Shown piece by piece: positions 51,477 through 60,720 of a stretch of 64,000 bases of DNA (position 1 is its first letter; every line of letters begins with the position of its first letter). The notes below the pieces were generated by a model. That model was given only the letters and a program-made list of their open reading frames with translations, was not told where the DNA came from and did not search any database. The stretch covers positions 1 through 64,000 of the IMG/VR virus record IMGVR_UViG_3300023174_006137. One strand, 5' to 3'. The position numbers and the translations under genes are program-made. The stretch is from a virus.

Positions 51477-52805
51477 ATGGTAGAATTAATGGCAATTAGT
51501 CCAATTGACGGGCGTTATGATAAACATACAAACGTATTTACAGATTATTTTTCTGAATATGCACTTATTAAATATCGTGTTTTAATAGAAATTAAATATT
51601 TAATTTCACTTATTAATGAAGGTATAATTAAATCAAAAAAGGAAAATATAATTAAAGAATTAGAAGCAATATGTGATAATTTTTCAATTGCTGATGCTGA
51701 AGACATTAAAAATATAGAAAGGGAAACCAATCATGATGTTAAAGCTGTAGAATATTTTTTGAAAAATAAAATTACAGAAATTGATTCTTCTATTGTAGAA
51801 TATATACACATTGGTTTAACTTCACAAGATATAAATAATACTTCTATTCCATTATTATGGAAAGATGCGATTAAAAATGTATATAAACCATTATTATTTC
51901 AATTAATTACAGATTTAAGAATAATGGCAAATACATGGATAAATATACCTATGCTTGCTAAAACACATGGACAATCAGCATCACCAACGACAATAGGAAA
52001 GGAAATTTTAGTATTTGTTGAAAGATTAGAATCACAAATTGATATTTTTAATTATATACCATATTCTTGTAAGTTTGGTGGCGCAACTGGTAATTTTAAT
52101 TCATTATGTGTTGCTTATCCCGACGTAAATTGGATTTTATTTGCAAATCATTTTTGTTATACATTAGGTTTAAAAAGAATTAAATATACAACACAAATAG
52201 AACCATATGATAATTTAGCGGCTCAATTTGATTCTCTTAAAAGAATTAATACTATTTTAATTGATTTTTGTAGAGATATTTGGCAGTATATATCTATGGA
52301 TTATTTTAAACAAAAAATTAAACAAAGTGAAGTTGGTTCAAGTGCTATGCCGCATAAAGTCAATCCAATTGATTTTGAAAATGCTGAAGGTAATTTAGGT
52401 ATAGCTAATAGTTTATATGAGCATATGTCAGCAAAACTTCCTATTTCAAGATTACAAAGAGATCTGACTGATAGCACCGTTTTGAGAAATATAGGAGTTC
52501 CTATGAGCCATAGTTATCTATCTTTATTATCAATTAGAAAAGGTATTTCTAAATTAATTTTAAATGAAGATAAATTAAATGAAGATTTAGAAAATAATTG
52601 GGCGGTAGTTGCAGAAGGTATTCAAACTATATTACGAAGAGAAGGTTATCCAAAACCATATGAAGCTTTAAAAGAATTTACAAGAGGTAAATCTAATTTA
52701 TCCAAAAAAGATATAATAAAATTTATCGACTCATTGAGTATTTCTGATGAAATAAAAGAAGAATTAAAATTAATAACACCACAAAATTATATTGGTATTA
52801 TTTAA
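51477..52805 (+). CDS. purB: adenylosuccinate lyase
   Basis: A 442-residue protein of E. coli PurB type (456 residues): MAISPIDGRYD, TNHDVKAVEYFLK, EYIHIGLTSQDINN, LAKTHGQSASPTTIGKE with catalytic-type His, and the fumarase/aspartase signature GSSAMPHKVNP (about residues 287-297). It splits adenylosuccinate into AMP and fumarate. It follows guaC after one base, so the operon links the first and last steps of GMP-to-AMP conversion; PurA is at 38.6-39.8 kb. Confidence 0.93.
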   Translation: MVELMAISPIDGRYDKHTNVFTDYFSEYALIKYRVLIEIKYLISLINEGIIKSKKENIIKELEAICDNFSIADAEDIKNIERETNHDVKAVEYFLKNKITEIDSSIVEYIHIGLTSQDINNTSIPLLWKDAIKNVYKPLLFQLITDLRIMANTWINIPMLAKTHGQSASPTTIGKEILVFVERLESQIDIFNYIPYSCKFGGATGNFNSLCVAYPDVNWILFANHFCYTLGLKRIKYTTQIEPYDNLAAQFDSLKRINTILIDFCRDIWQYISMDYFKQKIKQSEVGSSAMPHKVNPIDFENAEGNLGIANSLYEHMSAKLPISRLQRDLTDSTVLRNIGVPMSHSYLSLLSIRKGISKLILNEDKLNEDLENNWAVVAEGIQTILRREGYPKPYEALKEFTRGKSNLSKKDIIKFIDSLSISDEIKEELKLITPQNYIGII

Positions 52806-53152
52806 CCTAAATATTTATCAATATTCCAAATAATAGTATTTATTTCTTCAATGTGTCTTTTTATTTTTGTATTACTTTTTGTATCTTTATAAAAGGAATT
52901 TAAAGATTCCTTAACATTAGTTAAGGATTTTTTATATGCTAATTTTTCCTTTTTATCTATTTCCTTTTCTTTATTTAGATCAATTGTTAATTTATTTAAT
53001 AATTTATTTGCATCATCATATTCTTTTTTATACCTATTGTAAAGCATGTCATCTACCTCATTTTGCATCTTTAATTTTAAAGATTGCAATTTAATTTTAT
53101 TGTTATTAATTTGTTGTGTTAATTTTATTATATTTGCTTCTCTTAGTTCCAT
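52802..53152 (-). CDS. coiled-coil protein
   Basis: A 116-residue protein from the ATG at 53152 (a TTG at 53185 is unlikely). Charged coiled coil for most of its length (KEYDDANKLLNKLTIDLNKEKEIDKKEKLAYKK). It converges on purB, overlapping it by 4 bases. Function unknown. Confidence 0.55.
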   Translation of the reverse strand: MELREANIIKLTQQINNNKIKLQSLKLKMQNEVDDMLYNRYKKEYDDANKLLNKLTIDLNKEKEIDKKEKLAYKKSLTNVKESLNSFYKDTKSNTKIKRHIEEINTIIWNIDKYLG

Positions 53153-53188
53153 AAAAATATATATCATTAAAATTAATTTTCCCAAATA

Positions 53189-53219
53189 AAAAAAGTGTTA
53201 TCTTAAATAACACTTTTTT
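53189..53219 (-). terminator. intrinsic terminator
   Basis: AAAAAAGTGTTAT (53189-53201) pairs with ATAACACTTTTTT (53207-53219). The right arm holds the last codons of the TIM-barrel gene, so that gene ends inside its own terminator. Confidence 0.85.
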
Positions 53220-53901
53220 GTTTATGTATCCATTTATCAACTTTTCGTAAGACTTTATAGATTTTATCTAAATCAAACTCATCATTAGTTCTAACACCAG
53301 TTTCCATATCTATCCATACTTTAGTATTTTCATCAGCATGATTAAATATTTTCTCACAAATCCAATCAGTATTTTCAACATTTAAGCCACCTGAATATCC
53401 GGTATAAATGGTATCAAATGGTTTCTTAATTTCATTGATTTGTGTGCCTCTACCACCAGACGCATCAAATAATATATTGGTATTAGATGTATTGAATTGA
53501 TTAATTATTTTGTTTATAGCTATATGATTCGAACCATTATATTGTAATATAAATTTTTTATCAATATATACCTGAGTTAAATTTTGATAATTAATTAAAT
53601 CATGTTTGCTATTTAAAAAATTAAAATTAAGTTGATAACGATTAAAGAAATCATATTTTAATTCTAACATACCATCAGTTAAAATATTTCTACTCCATTT
53701 ACCACATAAATGCAGTGCTAAATTTAAACCATTATTTTTTAATTGTAAGATGAAATCTTCAGAAGGATATCTATTTCTACCTTCATTAGAAGCTATAAGT
53801 ATGCCCCATTCTACAAATGAGAATTCTTTTTGTATTTGTTTAAGAGCTTTTATGTCAGTTTTGTTATCCGCACCTGTAAAAGTAACTTTATTAATAATCA
53901 T
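53203..53901 (-). CDS. TIM-barrel protein, TrpF-like
   Basis: A 232-residue protein with a barrel-like order of strands: INKVTFTGADNKTDIKAL, WGILIASNEGRNRYPS, LALHLCGKWSRN, ILFDASGGRGT and FDTIYTGYSGGLNVEN. The last two recall the phosphate-binding region of phosphoribosylanthranilate isomerases. Catalytic residues are not certain, and a tryptophan-pathway role in a phage is doubtful; it may act on another phosphosugar. It is a single unit with a host-type promoter and a terminator. Confidence 0.55.
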   Translation of the reverse strand: MIINKVTFTGADNKTDIKALKQIQKEFSFVEWGILIASNEGRNRYPSEDFILQLKNNGLNLALHLCGKWSRNILTDGMLELKYDFFNRYQLNFNFLNSKHDLINYQNLTQVYIDKKFILQYNGSNHIAINKIINQFNTSNTNILFDASGGRGTQINEIKKPFDTIYTGYSGGLNVENTDWICEKIFNHADENTKVWIDMETGVRTNDEFDLDKIYKVLRKVDKWIHKQKSVI

Positions 53902-53916
53902 AGTTTAATTTTTAAA

Positions 53917-53948
53917 CAAAATTAAGAAAAAGTTTTGATTTCTCAAAA
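53917..53948 (-). promoter_or_regulatory. Bacteroidota-type promoter
   Basis: Minus-strand TTTTG (53948-53944), 19-bp spacer, TAATTTTG (53924-53917). Confidence 0.65.
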
Positions 53949-53952
53949 CTTT

Positions 53953-54150
53953 TTAATTATGTACTAATGGCGTTAACTGAGTCATTAATTGCTCTTTTAA
54001 TTGGAAATAATTAACATTTTTAATACTTAAGCAATAATCTTTATAACAAGATTCTATTGTATTATATGTTGAATCGTATCCGTTTCTTATAATCTTGTTA
54101 ACAACACTTATTTTTGAAGCAATGTCATCACGATCATGATTTTTAAGCAT
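53953..54150 (-). CDS. small hypothetical protein
   Basis: A 65-residue protein (MLKNHDRDDIASKISVVNKIIRNGYDS...), helical, with a possible amphipathic C-terminus. Its 3' end lies directly upstream of the TIM-barrel promoter. Function unknown. Confidence 0.5.
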   Translation of the reverse strand: MLKNHDRDDIASKISVVNKIIRNGYDSTYNTIESCYKDYCLSIKNVNYFQLKEQLMTQLTPLVHN

Positions 54151-54224
54151 TTGTAAATATGGTTAATTTTTAATTATATATTTATTTCTAAAAACAAAAA
54201 AGTTATTTATGAATATATAATTTT

Positions 54225-54611
54225 ATGGGAAGAAGAAATAGAGAACACACCTTAATTATATCTTTCGTGGAAAACAATCAATTACAACAAGAAACTATTA
54301 CTTGTGATAATTTATATGAAGCATTGAATCATGCCAGAACTCATCATCATGATATAAAATCAGTTCAAGTTTTTGATTGTTTAGGAATTGAAATTCATTC
54401 TAATAATAAACATATTTTGGATTTTACACCAGAAGAAATAACAGAAATAGTAAACACAATTGAAATAATTGAAAATGAAAAGGTTATTGAAGAACAGCCA
54501 GAAGTTATCGAAGAACAACCAGAAGTTATTAAGGAAGAAATTGTAGTTCCTAAAAAAACAGCTACTAAGAAATCGGTAACTAAAAAGACAACAACTAAAA
54601 AAAGTCAGTAA
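54225..54611 (+). CDS. protein with acidic repeats and histone-like basic tail
   Basis: A 128-residue protein. Residues 1-80 look folded and contain a His-rich NHARTHHHD. Tandem EEQPEVI repeats follow (about residues 90-105), then a Lys/Thr-rich tail (KKTATKKSVTKKTTTKK) like that of H1-type histones. It may bind DNA through the tail. An AT-rich motif (GAATATATAATTT) precedes its ATG. Confidence 0.6.
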   Translation: MGRRNREHTLIISFVENNQLQQETITCDNLYEALNHARTHHHDIKSVQVFDCLGIEIHSNNKHILDFTPEEITEIVNTIEIIENEKVIEEQPEVIEEQPEVIKEEIVVPKKTATKKSVTKKTTTKKSQ

Positions 54612-54625
54612 TTTTACTGACTTTT
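54600..54625. terminator. bidirectional intrinsic terminator
   Basis: AAAAGTCAGTAA and TTACTGACTTTT form a 12-bp stem with almost no loop; it contains the stop codons of both convergent genes. Confidence 0.8.
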
Positions 54626-55741
54626 AAATTTCCAAATAAAATTATTTGAGTATTTGTATTTTCCTATACAACAATAATAAATTCCATTAGAATTAGAATT
54701 GGTTAATTTTGCAGCTTGTTGCATGCTTTTATATTCAGCTATAAAATTATCATTTAAATCAAATTGAATTACTGGATTAATTTTTTGTTTAGATGTATAT
54801 TTATCTATATTTTCCAATTTATTATATTTCCAAATAAAATTTCCACTAGATTTGCTTGACATTTGTATTTTAATTCCAGTTATATTTCTTGCATCAGTTA
54901 ATGATTTATATTCTGTTATAAAATTTCCATCTAAAGTATATTGATAAACTCTCTTCATTTTTTCACTTTCTAAATTATTGACAAAATCGTTTATATCAAT
55001 TTCATCTTTTTCATATTTCCAAATATAACCATATGCAGTTTTAGCTTTACCTAAACAACATCTAGATATTGAACCACAATTTTTATTTATACTTTTTGCG
55101 GCTGATTTTATACCACTATGTTTTGAAATTAAATTACCTTCCAAGTCATATTGCAAAACAATATTTCGCTCCAATATTCTTCCTTTGACTGGTGTCTTAT
55201 TTTTGCATTGTTTTTGCCAAATAAATTTATCTTTCTTTATGTTATATTCTTTTAGATTGGTGAGAATTGTAGATGCAGATGTGTTAAAAAAAATTTTGCA
55301 ATCATTTATAGATAGGTTTTCAACAATATATTTTTGATATAAATCTTCTTTCGCAATTAGATAAATTTTATCACGGCATTTATTGTAATTTGGAAATTCT
55401 TTATGTCTTAACTTCATTTTTTCTTTTGTGTTAAAAGAATGTTTTTCCAAACCATTTCCACCTTCGTCTATATTAGTTAATTTTTCACCTTCTTTTTTTA
55501 ACTTATTTATCCAGTATTTTTCATAAAATTGCCACTCTAAAATATTAACTTCTTCCAAAATTTCAACTATTGGTTTTTTATTTTCTTTCAATAATGATTG
55601 TATCCATTTATTTTTGTGTGTATGTGTTATATAACATGAATGGATATGGTCATATAATCTTTTTACTGGATTATTACTTTTACCAACATATCGTATTTTA
55701 TTTGTATTTGGATCTTTTAATGCATAAATAAATGTTTTCAT
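54614..55741 (-). CDS. GIY-YIG homing endonuclease with NUMOD1 repeats
   Basis: A 375-residue protein. Residues 1-95 form the nuclease: FIYALKDPNTNKIRYVGKSNNPVKRLYDHIH, with the catalytic Glu in WQFYEKYWI. Three NUMOD1-type modules follow (VLQYDLEGNLISKHSGIKSA, VYQYTLDGNFITEYKSLTDA, VIQFDLNDNFIAEYKSMQQA), each ending in a F/Y-I-W-K-Y/F strand. NUMOD1 modules bind DNA. It is a mobile gene lying directly downstream of the neck-protein gene. Confidence 0.88.
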   Translation of the reverse strand: MKTFIYALKDPNTNKIRYVGKSNNPVKRLYDHIHSCYITHTHKNKWIQSLLKENKKPIVEILEEVNILEWQFYEKYWINKLKKEGEKLTNIDEGGNGLEKHSFNTKEKMKLRHKEFPNYNKCRDKIYLIAKEDLYQKYIVENLSINDCKIFFNTSASTILTNLKEYNIKKDKFIWQKQCKNKTPVKGRILERNIVLQYDLEGNLISKHSGIKSAAKSINKNCGSISRCCLGKAKTAYGYIWKYEKDEIDINDFVNNLESEKMKRVYQYTLDGNFITEYKSLTDARNITGIKIQMSSKSSGNFIWKYNKLENIDKYTSKQKINPVIQFDLNDNFIAEYKSMQQAAKLTNSNSNGIYYCCIGKYKYSNNFIWKFKSQ

Positions 55742-55828
55742 ATAAATATAAATTTTAATTTAATTATATATAAAAATATTCTGCTTTCCTTTATATTTTA
55801 ACCTTAAATGATTGTGTATAAAGCAAAA

Positions 55829-56593
55829 TCATTTCTTGACCATCACCAGGAATCCACCATTATTATTCATTTTGAAGATTTCATCTTCGACTTCTTTCAT
55901 TTCTTCTTTACCTTGTGTGACTAATTCGGAAGAATTTATTTTTACAGAACCAGGTAAATTAAAATCATATCTTCCCATCAAATTACCTTGTTGTTGTTTT
56001 GCCCAAGCTGTTACATATTTAATAAAATATGGATCAGCAAAAAGATTTTCTTGCGGTATATTAACATAACATTCTAAAATCATTGAAGTATTAACATGTG
56101 TTAAAATATTCAATCTTCCGGTTTGCATATTATAATTATATTTAGCAGTAAATAGAGTCATTTGATCCAACATATCTGACATTGAATCTATAATTGCTTT
56201 ATAAGTTCCGAGTTCACCAATTGTTGTTACATATGAAGAAAGATATGGCTGATTTGTAACACCCAAATTAACAGATAAATTTGGAGAATTTAAACCTAAT
56301 TGTAAAAGATAAGTATTTCTAACCAAATGAATCCAACTAATTGATTGTATTTCACAAGGAAGTTGAATATAACTATAACGAGTAAATTCTTCAGATTGAA
56401 AAGCAGTTTTATCAACATAATAATACATTAAAGAAACCGCATATATATAATTCATCTGAAACCATGGAAGTGCTCTAGTTTCTACAAATTGTCTTATAGA
56501 TTGATCTGGCAATGTTTTTGGTAAAGCACCGTATATAGTTATATCTTGTTGTATAAAATCAATTAATTCCTCTATAGAATATTGAGCTGCCAT
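55829..56593 (-). CDS. neck protein, T4 gp13-like
   Basis: A 254-residue protein (T4 gp13 has 309). The C-terminal third follows gp13 closely in order: FIKYVTAWAKQQQGNLMGRY, NLPGSVKINSSELVTQGKEEMKEVEDEIF, then a hydrophobic end GGFLVMV. The middle has LGTYKAIIDSMSDMLDQMTLF followed by the NMQTGRLNIL strand, as gp13 has its TQLTSYMGMMQDML...LKVM region. gp13 closes the filled head and joins it to the tail. A late-type motif lies 15 bases upstream. Confidence 0.72.
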   Translation of the reverse strand: MAAQYSIEELIDFIQQDITIYGALPKTLPDQSIRQFVETRALPWFQMNYIYAVSLMYYYVDKTAFQSEEFTRYSYIQLPCEIQSISWIHLVRNTYLLQLGLNSPNLSVNLGVTNQPYLSSYVTTIGELGTYKAIIDSMSDMLDQMTLFTAKYNYNMQTGRLNILTHVNTSMILECYVNIPQENLFADPYFIKYVTAWAKQQQGNLMGRYDFNLPGSVKINSSELVTQGKEEMKEVEDEIFKMNNNGGFLVMVKK

Positions 56594-56608
56594 AAATTAT
56601 TTTTCTTT

Positions 56609-56619
56609 TATATATTAAA
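56609..56619 (-). promoter_or_regulatory. candidate late-promoter motif TTTAATATATA
   Basis: Fifteen bases upstream of the gp13-like start codon. Confidence 0.55.
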
Positions 56620-56659
56620 CTTTTGAGATTATAAGTATATAAAAACAAAAGAAAATTAA

Positions 56660-57352
56660 ATGATTCATATTTTATGGGCAACTATTCGTCCTCAAATGTT
56701 CAATATAGTATATAAAATGTGGCTTCAAACGTGTTCTAATAAGGAAAATATTAGAACTCATGTTGCTGTTAATTCTGAATTAGATGCTAATATAGTAAAA
56801 CAAGTTTTAGGTAAAAATGATGAAGTTATAATTGTAAATTCTGATAGAAGAGGTGTTTGCTATCCTTCTTATATGCTTTCTTCAAAATTAGAAGCAAATA
56901 AAGATGATATTGTAATTTTTGCATCAGATGATTTTACTGCTCCTAATAATTGGGATATTTATTTAGAAACTAAATTACAAGGTAAAGAAGGTGCTTTATT
57001 TGTTAGAGATGGCTATCAATTAACAGATTCTTCAAATATGTTACATCCTTGTATTACAATACCTATTATGACATTTGGTTGTTTAGAAAAGATGAATAAA
57101 GTAATTTATCATCCTGCTTATTATCATATGTTTTCTGATTGTGAGTTATATTTGAATTTAAAAGAATTAGGATTAATAATAGATAATAGAAAAGAAGATT
57201 CTACAACTTTTGAACATCATCATTGGGCTGGAGGCAAAAGAACTGCTGATCAAAATGATCAAATATACCATAGTAAATGGGCAGAAGATGATAAAACTTG
57301 GAAATCAAGGTTAGCTATGACGCTTGAAGAAAGATTAAAAATAAATTTATAA
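56660..57352 (+). CDS. glycosyltransferase-like protein (GT-A fold)
   Basis: A 230-residue protein: MIHILWATIRPQMF, an early strand-helix unit, and IVIFASDDFTAPNNW, where DD replaces the DxD of GT-A enzymes. YHMFSDCELYLNLKELG and FEHHHWAGG follow. It is the first gene of a plus-strand run of glycan genes; the next gene starts one base after its stop. Donor and acceptor unknown. Confidence 0.65.
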   Translation: MIHILWATIRPQMFNIVYKMWLQTCSNKENIRTHVAVNSELDANIVKQVLGKNDEVIIVNSDRRGVCYPSYMLSSKLEANKDDIVIFASDDFTAPNNWDIYLETKLQGKEGALFVRDGYQLTDSSNMLHPCITIPIMTFGCLEKMNKVIYHPAYYHMFSDCELYLNLKELGLIIDNRKEDSTTFEHHHWAGGKRTADQNDQIYHSKWAEDDKTWKSRLAMTLEERLKINL

Positions 57353-57353
57353 T

Positions 57354-58139
57354 ATGTTAAGTATTGGTATAACAACATTTAAAAAACGGTTAGAGAGTGT
57401 TAAAGAAATGATTGATTTCTTGAAGAAATGTGATCCAAACATAATAATTAATTTATCTATAAATGGTGAAATTGACGAAGAATTTGATGAAAATTATAGA
57501 AAAGAAATATTACAAGTATGTTTAAATCATAATAATGTTTTTCCATTCTTTTTTCAAGAATTTAGAGCTTTAGCAAAAAGTTGGAATCATTTAATTATCG
57601 CATCAAAAACTGAATATAATTTAATATTAAATGATGATTTAGTGTTTGATAAATCACAAAATATAGTTGATATAATTAAAAATATAATAGCACAAAATAC
57701 TGGTGTAAATTTATTCACCATAAATGGCTCATTTAGCCATTTTGTGATAACAAAGAAATTATTAGATGATATGAATTATTTCGATGAAAGATTTCTATTA
57801 CATGGAGAAGAAGATGGCGATTTTGTTTGGAGATATATAGATAAATTTGGAGCATATCCGCCTTCTGTCAATTTACCAATTTTGGCTAACTTACATCAAA
57901 CAGGCAAAAATGATCCTACATTAATAGCATCTAATACAGAAATAGGTTATGCTAATAAGCCTAAATTTAATCAAGAATTTACTATAACTAAATATGAGCA
58001 TGACCCCAATGCTAAAATTTCTGGTTTATATGGAAGACCACATAAGAGAATATTGGATGACGAAAAGCAATATCCTTATGAAAAATTTTATTTTAATAAT
58101 AAGAATAATTTTAAAAAATTTGAAAAAATAAATATATAA
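57354..58139 (+). CDS. GT2-like glycosyltransferase
   Basis: A 261-residue protein: MLSIGITTFKKRLESVKEMI, a strand with INLSINGE, YNLILNDDLVFDKSQ (DxD-like) and the family-2-type acceptor element FDERFLLHGEEDGDFVWRY. One base separates it from both neighbours, so it belongs to a tight operon. Probably adds a sugar to a virion or host glycan. Confidence 0.75.
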   Translation: MLSIGITTFKKRLESVKEMIDFLKKCDPNIIINLSINGEIDEEFDENYRKEILQVCLNHNNVFPFFFQEFRALAKSWNHLIIASKTEYNLILNDDLVFDKSQNIVDIIKNIIAQNTGVNLFTINGSFSHFVITKKLLDDMNYFDERFLLHGEEDGDFVWRYIDKFGAYPPSVNLPILANLHQTGKNDPTLIASNTEIGYANKPKFNQEFTITKYEHDPNAKISGLYGRPHKRILDDEKQYPYEKFYFNNKNNFKKFEKINI

Positions 58140-58140
58140 T

Positions 58141-58986
58141 ATGGATTTTAAACATAGTTTAATTAATACTAAACCTAAAATAAAAATTGATTTTGTCGAT
58201 TTTTGGGGTGGGTTTGATAAAACAAATAATTATTTTTATAATTTTTTAAAAAAAGAATTTGATGTCGAGATTTCTAATAATCCAGATTTTTTATTCTTTT
58301 CTATATTTGGTAATGCTAATTTAAATTATAGATGTAAAAAGATACAATATATTGGGGAAAATGTTGCGCCATTTAATTGTGATTATTCATTTTCATTTGA
58401 ACCAACAACATCTACCAATTATAGATTACCACATTATATGTTATATGATGGATATTATGAACTTGCAAATAAAAAAATTGAAGAAACACTTGCTAGTAGG
58501 AAGTTTTGTAGCTTTGTGGTTAGTAATGGTGCTTGTGATACAAGGAACAACTTTTTTCAAAAACTTTCTAAATATAAAAAAGTAGATTCTGGTGGTAGAT
58601 TTATGAACAATATTGGTTATGCTGTAACTGATAAAAGGAAATTTCAATCTGAATATAAATTTGCGATAACTTTTGAAAATAATGCTTATAGACCTGAATA
58701 TCCTTATTATGTAACTGAGAAAATTTTTGAAGCAATGTGTGTTAATACGCTACCTATCTACAGAGGTGGTAGTAAAATTAATGAAGAATTTAACACTAAT
58801 TCATTTATTAATTATCACGATTTTAAAAATGAAGATGATATGATTCAATATATAATCGAGTTAGACAAAGATGATTCTAAATATTTAGAAAAATTAAACA
58901 ACTTTTGGTTTTCTAACAATATAATACCAGATAATAATAAAGAAGAAAATATTAAAAAATTTTTATTTAATATTTTTAATAAGTAA
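58141..58986 (+). CDS. GT10 fucosyltransferase-like protein
   Basis: A 281-residue protein. The C-terminal half has the GT10 alpha-1,3-fucosyltransferase motif: YKFAITFENNAYRPEYPYYVTEKIFEAMCVNTLPIYRGGSKINEEFNTNSFI. The N-terminal half has DFLFFSIFGNAN and the acceptor-side CKKIQYIGENVAPF. It should transfer fucose from GDP-fucose. No GDP-fucose synthesis gene is visible, so the donor would come from the host. Confidence 0.85.
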   Translation: MDFKHSLINTKPKIKIDFVDFWGGFDKTNNYFYNFLKKEFDVEISNNPDFLFFSIFGNANLNYRCKKIQYIGENVAPFNCDYSFSFEPTTSTNYRLPHYMLYDGYYELANKKIEETLASRKFCSFVVSNGACDTRNNFFQKLSKYKKVDSGGRFMNNIGYAVTDKRKFQSEYKFAITFENNAYRPEYPYYVTEKIFEAMCVNTLPIYRGGSKINEEFNTNSFINYHDFKNEDDMIQYIIELDKDDSKYLEKLNNFWFSNNIIPDNNKEENIKKFLFNIFNK

Positions 58987-58996
58987 AGAAAAGCAA

Positions 58997-59737
58997 ATGA
59001 AATTATGTTTTATTATAGCCTCTAAATATATAAGAGGTTATGAATCATATATTAATTATTACATTAGTAATATTAATAATTTTTATGGAGAGGACGCACA
59101 CGTCATAGTTGTTGATAATAATTCAGTCTTTAAAGAAGATGTGTTTTTGGATTTGAAAAAGTACAAAAATGTTACTATATTAGATAATAATATAGAATCT
59201 AAATTTGAAATAGGTGCTTATACCGTAGCTATAAACTATTTAATAGAAAATAATTTAAATAACAATTATGAATATTATATCTTTACTCAGGATAATTTTG
59301 TTATTAAGAATAAATATGATTTTAACATTTTGAGTAATCAAAATGTTAATGCGTGTACTATTTATTCTTACGAACAAGATGGGCTAACTTCTATAATTCA
59401 AGAAGTATTAACTAAATTAGATTTATTTAACAATTTAGATAAAATAACTTTTTGTTGGGCACTTGGATTTATTCTAAATAAATCGAAAATTTTACAACTA
59501 AGTAACTATTTTAATAAAATAGTAGTAGTAAATAGAGCAGAAAGCGAAGCTGGTGAAAGATATTTAGCAAGAATATTATATGAATTAAACGAACATAGAA
59601 ATTATGATATTGATGGTAGACAAGATTGCAGAAGATACGATTGTTGGTCAATAGATTTAAAAACAGCAATAACTGATCATTATTTTTGTAAAAGAGTTCA
59701 GCAAAAAACAGAAAAAACAAAAGATTTATGGATGTAA
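58997..59737 (+). CDS. GT-A-type glycosyltransferase-like protein
   Basis: A 246-residue protein: MKLCFIIASKYIRGYESYI, HVIVVDNNSVFKED (second strand), YIFTQDNFVI (in place of DxD), CWALGFILNK. It overlaps the next gene by 10 bases. Sugar specificity unknown. Confidence 0.6.
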   Translation: MKLCFIIASKYIRGYESYINYYISNINNFYGEDAHVIVVDNNSVFKEDVFLDLKKYKNVTILDNNIESKFEIGAYTVAINYLIENNLNNNYEYYIFTQDNFVIKNKYDFNILSNQNVNACTIYSYEQDGLTSIIQEVLTKLDLFNNLDKITFCWALGFILNKSKILQLSNYFNKIVVVNRAESEAGERYLARILYELNEHRNYDIDGRQDCRRYDCWSIDLKTAITDHYFCKRVQQKTEKTKDLWM

Positions 59738-60627
59738 AAATTGAAAATATAAATAATTCAAATCTCATCTATATAGATGATTATGGAGCTTATCTAAATG
59801 AATATTATCATTATATAATAAAATGTTTTAAAAATTCAATTAGTAATAAAGATTTAGCAAAAAATATACTTTTTGGTAATTTTACTAAATCTAATTCGCT
59901 TGATATTAAAGTAGATGTAAATGTTGAACACACTCTAGTTAAACAAGGTGGTAGAAATAGTGAGGGTAGTCCATTAGGTAAAATAAAATATGGAGATATG
60001 TTTTATTTATGTCGTATTGTAAATTTACCATATCTTTATTCACTTGATATTATAATAGAATATTCTATGCCAAATATTAAAAATATAAAAGAATCTGGAT
60101 ATTTTGATTTTATTCTAAATAAAATTATTTATATATCTCCAATTATATTTGATATTAAAGATTTTTCTTCTAATAATAGAAAGGAAACAGTTACTATGTT
60201 TATTGATGCAAATCAAGATAGGAGAAAAATATTTTTAAACAATATTAAAGATAAAAATATAGAGTTAACAAACTATCAAAATATTTATACTAAAGAAGAT
60301 TTAAAAGCTTTTTATTCGGGTATAAAAATAATGGTAAATATACATCAAACTGATCATCATGACACATTCGAGGAACTAAGAGTATTGGGAGCATTAATTA
60401 ATGGTGTTATTATAATTTCAGAAGACGTACCTTTAAAAGAAGAAATACCATATTCGGAATATATAATTTGGTGTAATTATGACAATGTGTATGATAAAAT
60501 AAAAGAAGTACAAGAAAATTATGAATTATACTGGAATAAAATTTTTTTAGACGAAAAATTAAAAAAAATTTTGTTAAAAATGGAAGAAAATAATTATAAT
60601 AATATTAAAAAATACTTCAATATATGA
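59728..60627 (+). CDS. GT-B-type glycosyltransferase-like protein
   Basis: A 299-residue protein. The C-terminal domain has TVTMFIDANQDRRKIFL, FYSGIKIMVNIHQTDHHDTFEELRVLGALINGVIIISEDVPLKEEIPYSEYIIW, the E..R..GAL.NG nucleotide-sugar site of CgeB/GT4-like proteins. It overlaps the preceding gene. A 93-base gap follows with no recognised signal. Confidence 0.65.
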   Translation: MDVKIENINNSNLIYIDDYGAYLNEYYHYIIKCFKNSISNKDLAKNILFGNFTKSNSLDIKVDVNVEHTLVKQGGRNSEGSPLGKIKYGDMFYLCRIVNLPYLYSLDIIIEYSMPNIKNIKESGYFDFILNKIIYISPIIFDIKDFSSNNRKETVTMFIDANQDRRKIFLNNIKDKNIELTNYQNIYTKEDLKAFYSGIKIMVNIHQTDHHDTFEELRVLGALINGVIIISEDVPLKEEIPYSEYIIWCNYDNVYDKIKEVQENYELYWNKIFLDEKLKKILLKMEENNYNNIKKYFNI

Positions 60628-60720
60628 TAAATATTTTTGATACAACACATTTTCAAAATTATTAATCACAGAGAATATGTATATGGAGTTTATAATCATA
60701 ATTAAAAAAATAATTATTTA

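Noticed and set aside
53203-53901. Calling the TIM-barrel protein trpF
   Set aside because: Only the phosphate-binding region resembles phosphoribosylanthranilate isomerase, the catalytic residues could not be placed, and no other tryptophan gene is present.
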